From assembly GCA_030849805.1 (NCBI GenBank), contig JASANZ010001896.1, positions 1-22,750 on the forward strand: a stretch of DNA of 22,750 nucleotides. Reading direction: 5' to 3'. A program made the position numbers and the translations under genes. Below are positions 1-9,585 of this stretch, piece after piece. Numbering within the stretch: position 1 is the stretch's first letter; every line of letters starts with the position of its first letter. Source of the stretch: Sergeia podlipaevii. Taxonomy: Eukaryota > Euglenozoa > Kinetoplastea > Trypanosomatida > Trypanosomatidae. The notes under the pieces are model-generated. The model saw only the letters and a program-made list of their open reading frames with translations, made no database searches and was not told where the DNA came from.

Positions 1-546
1 ATACCGATCTAAACAAGTAACAGTAAAAAAATTGTAATAATAAAAAAAAAAGGAAAAAAGGAGAGAGCAAAAAAGGAAAAAGTTTATAGATTAGAATCAG
101 ACCTCGATACACTAGGTGGTGAGAACATCTCGCACCAGTGGACACCTGCAACAAAGCTTTTTTACTTTTGCACTATAAGCATTTTTTTTTAAAACGTAAT
201 ATCAGTAGTTTTCTTATTACAAACAGATGTAGATAGGTAGATAGATAGATATAGTCGCATATCTGCAATTGATTAACCGTTAAAAAACAAAACAAAACAA
301 TCAAACGTTACCATCGTCTCACAGCAAACAAACTGATTTATCGACGAGCTCTCTCTCTCTTTCCCTCGATCTACCCATATCGATGCGTAGCCCCGATTAA
401 GGAGCTTCATTCATTCCCCCTCCTCCCCCCTCTTCTCATTCCTCTAAACAGGCGATACCCTTGTTCGCTGGTGTTTTTCAGAGACCAAACAAACGAAAAA
501 AAAAAGAGCATGCCTGAAGCTCCCGTTGCCTCTGCTGCTGTGCTGC
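1..546. other. Intergenic region downstream of the WD40-like gene
   Basis: AT-rich spacer that should hold the 3' UTR of the minus-strand gene ending at 547. It contains A-runs in the first 80 bases, GATA-type short repeats near 235-252, a CT run near 349-362 and a C/T-rich block at about 410-445. I see no coding region or structured RNA. The C/T-rich block followed by AG near 450 looks like a plus-strand splice acceptor, but the first ATG after it opens only 15 codons. Confidence 0.6.
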
Positions 547-2265
547 TTACTGGGTAGTGAAAATCTCGCTATCCATGGACAGCCCCACCGCCACGGCCCC
601 ACCTGCATTGACCGAGGTCACCCACCCACCTTGCCATGTTGTCTCACAGCACACAGAGGAATTGAGTCGAGTACGAAAGGTGCTCTGCGAAGGGTCATTC
701 TCGGCCGGTGCACGAGGGTCGCTCATGGAGGCGGTGTTCTTCTTGTCCCCGGTCTTGAGACCTGCGACCGAAGAAGCAGAAGCAGCAGCGCTATCGCCCT
801 GTCCTTGCTTGGACTTCTTCGTGCCAACCTCAGCAATCGAGAGCACGATCCCAGCGACGGGCATGTCTTGGCCGCTGCTCTTGGGGTGCAATGGGACCAT
901 CCTCACCTCGGCATCAATACCGGCGCACACGACCGCGCGACCTCCCGCAAACGACGTCACGGACGCAATGGAGTACTTGAGGACATTTGAAGATGTGAAA
1001 AGTCGATTGAACTTGCGATAGTCATAGAGAGAAAGAGAACGATCAACGCTCAGGGCCACCTCCATTGGGTTTGCAGTTGCACAGCAGCTTGAGATATTGC
1101 CAACGATGCTCGTTAAACGACCAGGAACGAGAGGGAAGTAGTTCTGTCTTGTCTGCCCCTCCTCTCCCTCCACCGCCTCGCTGGCAGCAGTGGCTGCAGT
1201 ACTTGTCGTATCCACAGCACTACTTGAGGAAGCATCCGCGTCTGCTCGGGCCTGCATCACTTGTGAAAGCGTCAGCACTGCACTTGGGCACCGCACGTCA
1301 AATAGCGTGGCCAAGCAGCCCTCGGTGAGAAGCACACAGTGCGGCAGAGCTTCAGGACAGTGCATACTTGTAGGGGAGTGAGTGGTGCTGTACGTGCGTA
1401 CCACCACCGCAGCGGATTCACTCATGTCCACCACACGCAAGTCCATGTAGTGCTCACGTGCGCACGCAAGAAGCGACTGCGAAGACGACGCAGAGATGGC
1501 GGGGAGCTCCGCAAGACCAACCCATCCTGGCGCACCATAGCTGGACGAAAACAGCGATGGCCATGTCGATGAGCTTCCAAAGCCAACAGCTGAAGTCTTA
1601 GTAGTGAGGCAAGACTGCGCAGGCGCTAACAGCGACCATTGCTGCGAGGTAGAAGCGAGAGAAGAAAAAGAAGAAGAAGAAGTTGCGGTCTCATGACGCA
1701 CACGCTTCGGAGATCCCTCGCCGTCTTGCAGTTCATCTCCCGCTCCTCCTGACAGCAGCTGTTGGGGAGTAAAGCGGTACACATTGCCGATATCGTCACT
1801 CACATAGAAGAAGTCGGGAGCCTCATCCATATCATGCGCTACGCGTGGAGGAAGAACAACGCCTATCCGGCGTCCAGAGGGAATAGCAGTCGACTGTGTG
1901 GCTGTCATGGCATTCTGTGTGTTGACTGAGAAAGATGAAAAGGAAGAATAGCACATCATCCGCGTACCAGTTGCGCCATCAACGGTGAGAAGGCGGCGAA
2001 GACCGTACTCCCTCATCGGTGTTTTGCCATTTGCTTCACTATCACCATGGTCGCTACCGGTGGTTGCTGTTGCTGTTGTCGTCGTCATACAAGCAGTCGT
2101 CCCATCGCCTTTTAGTCGTCTTGAGGTGCCGCAGCACGGGGCAGATGTCCCGTTGGACTCTGCCACCCACGCCACATGCGGATGCGAGCCCTTCGGAACG
2201 TACGACCGCTTAGGGGCAGCTAGACTAGGCAGCACCCCAGAAATCACAGAGAAATAATAATCCAT
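547..2265 (-). CDS. WD40-like beta-propeller protein, function unknown
   Basis: A 572-residue protein. I chose the first in-frame ATG (2265); the frame is open slightly further upstream only through a TTG codon. Several segments look like WD40 blades, each a short hydrophobic strand pair ending in an aromatic or hydrophobic strand: residues about 151-165 (YVSDDIGNVYRF), 265-281, 309-325 (ending LFDVR), 402-419 (SVDRSLSLYDYRKF), 435-459 and 545-570. Classical W-D ends are mostly replaced by variants such as FDV and YDY. Low-complexity inserts separate the blades, including Thr-rich 61-69, Ser-rich 195-215 and Ser/Ala/Thr-rich 340-365. No signal peptide or membrane segment is visible. WD40 propellers usually act as scaffolds in protein complexes, but I cannot name the partner or pathway. 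It could also be a divergent nucleoporin- or trafficking-type propeller; that is only a guess from fold. Confidence 0.85.
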   Translation of the reverse strand: MDYYFSVISGVLPSLAAPKRSYVPKGSHPHVAWVAESNGTSAPCCGTSRRLKGDGTTACMTTTTATATTGSDHGDSEANGKTPMREYGLRRLLTVDGATGTRMMCYSSFSSFSVNTQNAMTATQSTAIPSGRRIGVVLPPRVAHDMDEAPDFFYVSDDIGNVYRFTPQQLLSGGAGDELQDGEGSPKRVRHETATSSSSFSSLASTSQQWSLLAPAQSCLTTKTSAVGFGSSSTWPSLFSSSYGAPGWVGLAELPAISASSSQSLLACAREHYMDLRVVDMSESAAVVVRTYSTTHSPTSMHCPEALPHCVLLTEGCLATLFDVRCPSAVLTLSQVMQARADADASSSSAVDTTSTAATAASEAVEGEEGQTRQNYFPLVPGRLTSIVGNISSCCATANPMEVALSVDRSLSLYDYRKFNRLFTSSNVLKYSIASVTSFAGGRAVVCAGIDAEVRMVPLHPKSSGQDMPVAGIVLSIAEVGTKKSKQGQGDSAAASASSVAGLKTGDKKNTASMSDPRAPAENDPSQSTFRTRLNSSVCCETTWQGGWVTSVNAGGAVAVGLSMDSEIFTTQ

Positions 2266-2374
2266 TCGATGTTGCAAGCTCTTTTAAAAAAAAAAAACAA
2301 CTTCTTATTGTTGTTGTCCCAGTTCTATAGAGGATTTCTTTAAAGGGATATTGACCCAAACCTAGTGATCTCTT

Positions 2375-2468
2375 CTTCAAAAAAAAAAAGAAGCATACAA
2401 AAACAAGCAATCAAACAAAAATCAGACAGGCGATGAAAAAAGGAAAAAAAAAAAGAGAAGAGAAAAAA
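2375..2468 (-). promoter_or_regulatory. Predicted polypyrimidine tract and trans-splice acceptor for the WD40-like gene
   Basis: On the minus strand a C/T-rich tract (core about 2468-2431) is followed by no AG until the GAAG at 2376-2375, about 110 nt before the ATG at 2265. No ATG lies between this AG and the start codon on the minus strand. This is the usual layout of a kinetoplastid spliced-leader acceptor. It is a prediction from sequence only. Confidence 0.5.
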
Positions 2469-2704
2469 TTACAGTGTGATGAAAGTGTGCGAGAACAAGT
2501 CATGCACATGTACACACATATACTCAAATACTTTGCCATTATTCACTAAAGTCCTATTTTTATACATTTATTTTTTGTATGTAGTTCATTTGATAAATGT
2601 ATGAGCTTTGTAAGCGACATTCAAAAGAAAAAAAAAAACGTCAAACATCAAAAGGAAAAGGCAATCGATATCTTCGCGTTTTATCAAATACAGTAACAAC
2701 AAAA

Positions 2705-2725
2705 ATTATTATTATTATTATTATT
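2705..2725. repeat. (ATT)7 microsatellite
   Basis: Seven perfect ATT units in a spacer, followed by a T-run and then an A-run. Confidence 0.95.
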
Positions 2726-3556
2726 CTTTTTTAAAAAAAGAAAAGAAAAGAAAAACATTGCAGATGTGGATGACAATCAAAAGACATCAATCTGGGAACA
2801 GCAAAAAAAACAAAAAAAGGGATGCATATAGAAGAAAAAAAACGCTTTTTTTTTTTTTAAATGGGAGATACTATAGTACTATCTCAGTGCAACTACTAGG
2901 ACCCCCTGTACATGACGACAATAGTGAAACATATGAACAAGAGCAATAATAATAATAGTAATAACAATAATAATAAGTTGCAACAACAAGGTAAAATAAA
3001 GTAACTCATTTTCGCCTAAATAATAATAATAAAAGAAATGGAGCTCGTACTCACATGTAGCAATAGACAATGTAAATAATGAAGCGCGGTCGACTAAGCA
3101 AACAACATCCCCCCCTCCCCCCACACACACACATACACACAAAAAAAAAGTTATTTAACGTTACACTACTCTTCTGTTATTTCAATTTTTTTTCTTTTTT
3201 TTTAATTCTCCTTGCCCAACACTCCAAAGCACTACCGTAGAGACCAACACATAGAAATATATATACTTTATATAAAAAAAAAAGAAGAAGAAAAACTGAA
3301 CAGAGCAAAATGAAAAAAAAATTATATCGAGTAAAAGAAAAAGAAAAAAAGGGGAACAATAAGGAGAGGAGATGGATATAAGGAAGAAAGAGAGAAGGTC
3401 AAAGCATAACGTCACCTCTCTAGTGGAAACATATATATATATGACCACTGCCTGTAGAGTTGCAGTCGCCTTCTGGCTTCGCTCGCTCGCTCGCTCCTTC
3501 TTTTCCTTCTTATTTATCCATCTCTCACACGATGAATTTTTATTCTCTCTCTCTCA

Positions 3557-4819
3557 CTATTGATATTTTCTCCACCTCCGCCCTTTCAACCAGACACGAG
3601 AGAAGGAAACCGGGTTCCGCGGTCGCTCCGCCAGCAAGTCCCTGTGCAGTTCGTTAAGAAGTTCAGCCACACCAATCTCTTTCATATACACTCGATCCTG
3701 CGCATCAAGAACGGTACTACCCCCCTCTCCGTCACCGTCGCCACCTTCATGGTTCTTCCCAGTAATAACAGCTGCAACCGCCGTCGCAACCGCCGTAGCA
3801 GAGCCAGAAGAAGCAGTGTTGTTGTCGCGACTCTCGTCGCCGCCCCATGTGTCCTCGTGAGATGCCTCCGCCTTCGGGGTCCCTGCAGAAACATAAGAAG
3901 AATGAGAAGGAAAAGAACTCACCTTCGCCGCAGCTGCTGCGGTTGAGGGAAGAATTGTGGGTGACACTGGTGGACCCCTCATGGCAACGTGTACACTCTC
4001 CACCCCAGCGCTCCCTCGCGCGCCTCTCCCTCTTCCTTCACCGCTTCCAACAATGGCAACCGCCGCCGCAGCAGCAGCACTAGCACCGTTCTTGCCGCTA
4101 ACATAACCGTGAGAGATACCACTATCGCCACTACTATCGCCCCCCTGTGGTTTCTTCTCATTCCCTTCACGACTATCATTATTATTATCTCCGATGGAAA
4201 CGACGACTGGTGAATTCATCGTCGTCGTCCACCCAGCCACGCCAGTGCCTGCGGAGGCGGAGACGGCGGATGCAGAAGCGGAGTACCTTCGTGGAGCATT
4301 GCTTATAGAGTTGGTGATGCCGCTACTGTCGCGTGCACCGACGCCAGTACTTATTGCATCTGGCCGACCACGAGCGGGTTGAGTGTTACGGCTTGTAGAG
4401 CAGAAGGAATAGATATCCTCCGCCCACGGTGAGGGAGATGCAACCGCTTTCAATCCATCTAGCTGCATCCTTGATTCTGCTTCAGCATGAGTGCCGCTGC
4501 CGCCGTCCATGTTTGTGCGGATATTTTTGCTGTTGGCCATATTGCCACCACTAGTAGTCGTTTTCGTGGGTGAGATCGAATAAAAAGGCAACGCGACGTA
4601 CGCGTGCGAGCCGCCAGATCGATGAACCGCTGAAGAGGAAGAAGAAGAAGAAGGGGAGCAAGCAGACAGGGTCTTTCTTCCGTTATGAACTGTCGCGAGA
4701 GGAAGAGCAGATGCTCCGGTGCCGCCAGTATTGCTCTCATCCGTAACCTTCTTGAGAGTGACGTTGGGGATGGCATCTGGTGACGACGCACTTGGTGTTG
4801 CTGTGGTCCGCTGCTGCAT
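3557..4819 (-). CDS. Low-complexity protein with C-terminal RIIa/Dpy-30-like docking domain
   Basis: A 420-residue protein, mostly Ser/Ala/Gly/Thr/Asn-rich and probably disordered, with a polySer run at about 57-63 and a polyAla run in the middle. The one recognisable module is at the end: residues about 378-411, starting YMKEIGVAELLNEL, then LLAERPRNPVSF. Its tyrosine start, hydrophobic heptad-like helix, RPxNPxxF turn and second short helix match the RIIa/Dpy-30 docking-and-dimerisation pattern of PKA regulatory subunits, ropporin-like and radial spoke proteins and Dpy-30. It ends in a basic tail. Such domains dimerise and bind amphipathic helices of anchoring proteins, often in flagella or chromatin complexes. 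There is no cyclic-nucleotide-binding domain, so it is not a PKA regulatory subunit. The start is uncertain: the first AG after the nearest strong polypyrimidine tract falls inside codon 2, and the next in-frame ATG is residue 94. The docking domain is kept either way. Confidence 0.75.
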   Translation of the reverse strand: MQQRTTATPSASSPDAIPNVTLKKVTDESNTGGTGASALPLATVHNGRKTLSACSPSSSSSSSAVHRSGGSHAYVALPFYSISPTKTTTSGGNMANSKNIRTNMDGGSGTHAEAESRMQLDGLKAVASPSPWAEDIYSFCSTSRNTQPARGRPDAISTGVGARDSSGITNSISNAPRRYSASASAVSASAGTGVAGWTTTMNSPVVVSIGDNNNDSREGNEKKPQGGDSSGDSGISHGYVSGKNGASAAAAAAVAIVGSGEGRGRGARGSAGVESVHVAMRGPPVSPTILPSTAAAAAKVSSFPSHSSYVSAGTPKAEASHEDTWGGDESRDNNTASSGSATAVATAVAAVITGKNHEGGDGDGEGGSTVLDAQDRVYMKEIGVAELLNELHRDLLAERPRNPVSFSRVWLKGRRWRKYQ

Positions 4820-5024
4820 GATTGGTGATATGATGGAGTAGATGTATATATATATAAGTATTTACCAAAAAGAGAAAATAATAATAATAATAATATTAAA
4901 ATAATAAAAAGTATGATTATAGAGACGTGGCGATAGCAACGACAACAGATGTAATAGAAGAAAAGTGTTAATTAGGGGGCGGGGTTTAAAGGTAACAAAC
5001 AAACAATCACACACACACACAGAC

Positions 5025-5056
<32 letters not shown>

Positions 5057-5134
5057 GGAAAAAAAAGTGCAGTTGTATGAGAAGAAAACAAACAAGCAAA
5101 CGACAAAAAAAAAAGAAAGAGGAGGACGAGAAAT
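4820..5134 (-). promoter_or_regulatory. AG-free upstream zone of the docking-domain gene
   Basis: The plus strand has no CT dinucleotide from 4820 to 5134, so the minus strand has no AG for 315 nt before the start codon. There is also no upstream ATG. A strong minus-strand polypyrimidine tract lies at about 5130-5100. The last AG before the zone is the TCCAG at 5136-5135, which could be the acceptor and would give a 5' UTR of about 315 nt. The first AG after the tract lies in codon 2 (4815-4814). Confidence 0.6.
5026..5055. repeat. (AAT)10 microsatellite
   Basis: Ten perfect AAT units on the plus strand (ATT on the transcribed strand), inside the predicted upstream zone of the docking-domain gene. 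Confidence 0.95.
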
Positions 5135-5783
5135 CTGGAAAACCAAACCAACCTCTACCTGTGATAGTACAGAAAATAGAACACACACACAAAATAAAAT
5201 ACCTAAGCAAACAAAACGGTTGCTTCTTCGTGAGTATTATGATTATTCTTCTACCTTGTATTTCATGTATGTATATATGTATATATATTCGCTTGCTTCT
5301 ATTATATATATATATATCTTCAAGCAGGCTATACTAAGTAATAATGTTCTACACGCACACAGAAAGAAAGATAACAGAGAAAAAGGAAATCAATTTTTTT
5401 TTTTTAAAAGGAATTGAGTCATTGTGAGGGGGTTTCGATGTAGAAAAGCAAAGAAAAAAATTTTCAACATAAGTTCTTGCTATCTACATATAAAACCCAA
5501 GGGAAGTCACATCAAAAAAAAAAAGGAGTTGGGCTATACTGTTCCCCACACACCCTTCATCGCATCGGAGAATGCTTCCATGTAGATCAAGATACAACAG
5601 AAACAATAGAAATATCCGTACTGTTTTTTTTTTATTTTATGAATTAAGGCATACAATGAATACGCACACATGTACAGAAATAGAATGTATTCGTCCTTTT
5701 CATGATCTAGTCACAGCAAAGAAAAAAAAAAAGGAAAGTATAAGCGAGAGAAAAGTAAGGGGGTGAAGAAACAAACAAGCAAG

Positions 5784-5801
5784 ATATATATATATATATA
5801 A
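5784..5801. repeat. (AT)9 tract
   Basis: Alternating AT run in the spacer between the docking-domain and thioredoxin-domain genes. Confidence 0.9.
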
Positions 5802-6489
5802 AGCATGACAGAAAAAATAAGAAACAATTGAGTTTTTCGCATTCTTCACCGTTTGTATCTCCAAAACCCTTCAATACCACCACAAAAAACAACAACAAAA
5901 AGAACCGGTATAATATATGAAACAAGCAGGCTTTTTGAAAAAAAAAAATGTACTCTATGAAATCTTCCCAGTTATTGAGTATGTACGCGCACTTTCTCTC
6001 CCTCACACACACTGTACATTCAAGCCTGAAGCAAGACAGTTATTATAATAGTAATAATATAGATTTGTCTTGACTTTTAAAAAGAAGTAGCGCGCTCAAA
6101 AAAACAGCACCAATGCGCTCTAAGAACAAGAAGAATAAAGTCTCTCAAAAAAGAAAAAAAATGACTTCTATTTCTATTTTTGTTTCCAGCGCGTGTGCGT
6201 GTGTTGCTTTCTCTCTATAAAATAGTACTCATAAATAAATAAAAAAAATAATGTAAAGGACGCAGATACGCGACTGTGTGTGCATGTATGAACAACAACA
6301 ACAACAAAAACAAAGTGGCTTCTAAATAGAGCACGAAGAGACAGCAATACGGTGCCAGTGGTGTTGATGAGAGGCACACACCGTAAAAAGCAGGTGTTGC
6401 TCCACTCGCATTTCACGAACGGTTCCCCTCTAGCCCTCCTTCTTCTCATTTGGCAACAACGCAACATGCATATATATATGTGTGTTCTT

Positions 6490-8619
6490 TTAAAAATCCT
6501 CATCAAAGCAGAGCCCCTTGCAATGTTTCTGAATAAACATAGCGACCATTCCTCGGCGTGAGTCCTGCAGGCGGCCTAACTCCGCCTTGGCAAACGCATC
6601 GCGCAAGGCCCCGTTGACAGGATGCTGCTGCTGCTGCTGAGACATCGAGAAGGACAGCGCGTCAGTAGCGACTGGTGGCGGCGGCAGCACATCGTTGTCG
6701 CAGTTGAGCAGCAGCGCATTGTCAAACACCATAAATACGGGAATGATTTCAACTTTGAAAAGATCATAGAGCGGCTTCGCAAGGTCCATGTCTGCCTTCA
6801 CAAGACAATGAACATTCTGTGGGACATCATCGGTCATGAGCTGCGGCAGGGCGTTGACGATGCGCATGCATGGAGGGCACCATGAAGCGCCAAAGTAGAT
6901 GACCGTTCTGCTTGACTGCCCAGGCACGTATCCGGGATGAGCTCGAACAGTTGCCGCCACCACACGGCGCAGGTGCTCCACGGAAAAGACAGGCTGCCAC
7001 AGCTGGATGGAATGCACCTGATCGCAGTTCGTGAGCTCCTTCACAACTAAAGGACCACCATTGGCCGCCATGATATCACAGAAGCGGAAGTTCGACTGCT
7101 GGGAAGCAGGGGGCTGACTGCCGAGCACAAGCGGCGGCATGGGCGGGTACTCCTCGCGGAGCCCATGCGCAGCCCTCCAAACAATCAGAGCTGGGAACTG
7201 AAGATGCTCACAGCGTGCGCCGGTCTCTGTAGATGTCGCCGTGGCTTCCTGCTGACCAAGTCTCAGGATTTCACGCACGCGGTGTGTGACGTGATCGGTG
7301 GACCGTGTGAGCTGGCTAGAGAGATTGCCACTCATAGGGCTACCCATGACCCCCGCAACAGCAGCAGCAGCGGAAGAAGAAGGGACAAAGGACGACGAGG
7401 AAGCCGCGGCACCAGCCACAGCAGCGCCGTTAGGGTGCCGCACGGGAAGGGGTGCGATGAGGTCGCCTTCCTCCTCCTCGCCGTCGTCACTATCGTCGCT
7501 TCCAGCGTGCACTTGGCCTTGCGATCTGACACGGACGTCTCCGCCGCCATTGCAGGATATGCCAGCAGCAGCAGCAGCAACAGAGGCAGCGGTGGGACAG
7601 TCGAACTCATGAGGGGGGAGATTGATAAGATCCAGCGTGAAGAGACGCATCATGCCAAGGTGGCGGGTATAATGATTGACTTTATCGCGCAGCTCTTCCT
7701 CACCACGGTGCAGCAGCACCATCACCGTCTCACCTGCATGAAGCGACAAAAGTGAGCTCTCTTTGTTGTTGTTGTTGCTGCCGCCACTGGTGGAGCTCTC
7801 CATCTCGTTGCTCTTGCGTGTGTGCCAGTCACGATTGACCATGGGGAGTGCGGATGGTGCAGCAACTATTGAACTTTGCGAGAACAGCTGCTGTAGTTGT
7901 GCGAGGGAGTGAAGGGTGGTGATGGCGCCATCTGTCGTGGGAGGTCGCGCAGCCGCCGCAGCCACTGCTGATGAGTTGCGACGAAGAAAAGAAGAAGATG
8001 GGCGACCGTTAGCATGCTTGATGCCTCCTGCTCCAGGGGTGACCTTCGTCGTCGTGGATGAAAGTAGCTGTACCACGTGTTGGTTTTGATTGACGCTGGG
8101 AGACGCGGAGGTAGTTGTTGTCGTCGTGACTGAAAGGTTCTTATAAATAGTATGGTCAGCAGTAATGTTGTAGGGGACCGTGGCGGGTTCGTACACATTC
8201 GTGGGCTGCTTCGCCATGTTCATAAGATCTCCCTCAAAGTCATCTTCGCCTTCGGCACCTTCACCCCTGACGGCGTTAAGCAATGGTGAAAGCGCCACTC
8301 GAACATTGGTGACGGAGGTGATGCCGTCGTTGCTGCCAATGAGAGAGGTGTTGTTGTTTGACGTAGAGAAATCGACGTCCGCACCGCCGTCATAGTTGGG
8401 AGAGACGCCGCCACTGGAGCTGTCGGCTCTGTCATGAGCAGCATCGATCTTGGTAACAGAGTTCATCCCCTCCTCGCCTTGCGATGCATCTACGGTGAAG
8501 TGAACCTCCGTGCGGGCACCGCTGCTGGCCCGCTCCTCGGTTTCCTCATGCCACAAGTCCCGACCTTCCTGGCGGTGGCGCTTGAGAGGACTGCTGCATG
8601 GCACGGGCTGACTGTCCAT
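6490..8619 (-). CDS. Large thioredoxin-domain protein with low-complexity N-terminal region
   Basis: A 709-residue protein. Residues about 570-640 form a thioredoxin domain: a hydrophobic strand (TVIYFGAS), the active-site WCPPC with Cys581 and Cys584, a second strand near 604-610, and the likely cis-proline Pro627 in EIIPVFMVF. This should allow thiol-disulphide exchange; CPPC is a variant of the classical CGPC. A glutamine run and a charged helix follow to the C terminus. Residues 1-290 are low complexity (Thr, Ser, Asn and Ala runs). Residues about 296-335 and 470-485 look like a second, degenerate thioredoxin fold without CxxC, split by an acidic and Ala/Ser-rich insert. Classical thioredoxins and tryparedoxins are far shorter (about 100-150 residues), so this is not tryparedoxin. 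No signal peptide or membrane segment is seen. The start is the first ATG after a good splice-acceptor candidate. Substrate and location are unknown. Confidence 0.85.
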   Translation of the reverse strand: MDSQPVPCSSPLKRHRQEGRDLWHEETEERASSGARTEVHFTVDASQGEEGMNSVTKIDAAHDRADSSSGGVSPNYDGGADVDFSTSNNNTSLIGSNDGITSVTNVRVALSPLLNAVRGEGAEGEDDFEGDLMNMAKQPTNVYEPATVPYNITADHTIYKNLSVTTTTTTSASPSVNQNQHVVQLLSSTTTKVTPGAGGIKHANGRPSSSFLRRNSSAVAAAAARPPTTDGAITTLHSLAQLQQLFSQSSIVAAPSALPMVNRDWHTRKSNEMESSTSGGSNNNNKESSLLSLHAGETVMVLLHRGEEELRDKVNHYTRHLGMMRLFTLDLINLPPHEFDCPTAASVAAAAAGISCNGGGDVRVRSQGQVHAGSDDSDDGEEEEGDLIAPLPVRHPNGAAVAGAAASSSSFVPSSSAAAAVAGVMGSPMSGNLSSQLTRSTDHVTHRVREILRLGQQEATATSTETGARCEHLQFPALIVWRAAHGLREEYPPMPPLVLGSQPPASQQSNFRFCDIMAANGGPLVVKELTNCDQVHSIQLWQPVFSVEHLRRVVAATVRAHPGYVPGQSSRTVIYFGASWCPPCMRIVNALPQLMTDDVPQNVHCLVKADMDLAKPLYDLFKVEIIPVFMVFDNALLLNCDNDVLPPPPVATDALSFSMSQQQQQHPVNGALRDAFAKAELGRLQDSRRGMVAMFIQKHCKGLCFDEDF

Positions 8620-8775
8620 TTTTCTTTTTTTTTCTCCGCTTTTGCAGCGCGGTTGCCAATACTTCTCTTTAATAGCAGCTTGTTTTTTCTCTCTCTCTCG
8701 CTCTTAACTTTCCTGTATCTCTAAAGGGAAAAAAAGTTTGTTTTTCTATATATATAAAAGAGATGATTATGATTT

Positions 8776-8814
8776 CTATGAAGAGTGCGAAGAAGAGGAA
8801 AAAAAAAAGAGGAG
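8776..8814 (-). promoter_or_regulatory. Predicted polypyrimidine tract and trans-splice acceptor for the thioredoxin-domain gene
   Basis: On the minus strand a CTCCTC-T10-CCTCTTCTTC tract (8814-8788) is followed by its first AG at 8777-8776 (CATAG), about 156 nt before the ATG at 8619. There is no ATG in the interval. One of the clearest acceptor candidates in the window. Confidence 0.6.
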
Positions 8815-9440
8815 TGTGTTTTGTATATATGTTGTGTGCTAGTGGTGGGGTGAATAACTATCTCGTTCGCTGTAGATTGACGATTTGCTTCTATAATAAA
8901 AAAAAATTATAATTATAAACTATAGTAGTGATGATTCAAAGAAAAAAGTAAACATCAAAAATGCAAATGAGAGAGAGAGAGAAAAAAAGTAATAATAATA
9001 AAAATAATAATAGTGAAACAGAAAAAAAAATCTGTCATTACACCGATATACATATGTACTACAAATGGCAAAAGAAAAAAAAACATCAACATCAACATCA
9101 ACAACATAAATACTAATTTGGCTACCGACTCACTCTATATAGAAACAAGAGAGATAATCAAAGCGGTATATATATATCATTCCCAGTGTTGCACACCGTT
9201 GTGAATAAAAATAAACAAACAAAAAAAAAGTTTCTCACTTTTGGTGTATTATTGCTTGTCGTTGCTGTATGTGTACATTTGCAAATTAGTAAGAACTGCC
9301 ACCATCATCTTCTCTACTTTCCTTTTTTTTTTCTTTTCTGGAAAGAAACGTCCTTCTCTAAACTTCTCCTCCTTCATCCTTCACAACTATTTGCTTTCCT
9401 TCAAAAAAAAAGGGGGTCTCTGACTATGTTGATCTATAAA

Positions 9441-9458
9441 TACTACTACTACTACTAC
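9441..9458. repeat. (TAC)6 microsatellite
   Basis: Six perfect TAC units, directly followed by a 39-base purine run (9459-9497). Confidence 0.9.
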
Positions 9459-9565
9459 GGAGAGAGAAAGAGAAAGAGAAGGGGGAAAAAAAAAAAATAG
9501 AGAAGAACAGAAAAAAAGAGAAAGAAAGACCAGAGCAATAAGGAGGGGTGAGCTGACTGTTTCCT

Positions 9566-9585
9566 CCCCCCCCCCCCCNNCCCCC
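9566..9585. other. Poly-C run with two-base assembly gap
   Basis: Thirteen C, then NN at 9579-9580, then five C. The unresolved bases sit in a long C homopolymer, so the true length is unknown. It most likely marks a sequencing or assembly failure. Confidence 0.95.

Larger units (their letters stand above)
2266..3556. other. Intergenic region rich in A-runs and microsatellites
   Basis: About 1.3 kb without a supported gene. On the minus strand it should hold the 3' UTR of the 420-residue gene (to the right) and the 5' UTR of the WD40-like gene (to the left). It contains (ATT)7 at 2705-2725, T-run/A-run junctions near 2282-2297, 2727-2738 and 2846-2861, AAT-type repeats near 2945-2975, a CA run near 3121-3140 and a CGCT repeat near 3480-3496. 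Open frames here translate to F/Y/L/K-rich low complexity and I do not call them genes. Confidence 0.6.
4820..6489. other. Intergenic region with AG-free leader and microsatellites
   Basis: About 1.7 kb without a supported gene. It should hold the 5' UTR of the 420-residue gene (left part) and the 3' UTR of the thioredoxin-domain gene (right part). It contains a TA run near 4844-4857, (AAT)10 at 5026-5055, TA runs near 5270-5290 and 5304-5317, a T12/A4 junction near 5394-5409, (AT)9 at 5784-5801 and CAA repeats near 6292-6306. No RNA gene is recognised. Confidence 0.6.

Noticed and set aside
405..557. Plus-strand C/T tract, AG and ATG resembling the start of a gene in the opposite direction
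   Set aside because: The ATG near 510 opens only 15 codons before a stop, and all other genes run on the minus strand, so no strand switch is supported.
7165..7755. 196-codon plus-strand open frame inside the thioredoxin-domain gene
   Set aside because: Antisense of a gene with low-complexity codons; the minus-strand frame has the clear WCPPC domain and continues over the whole region.
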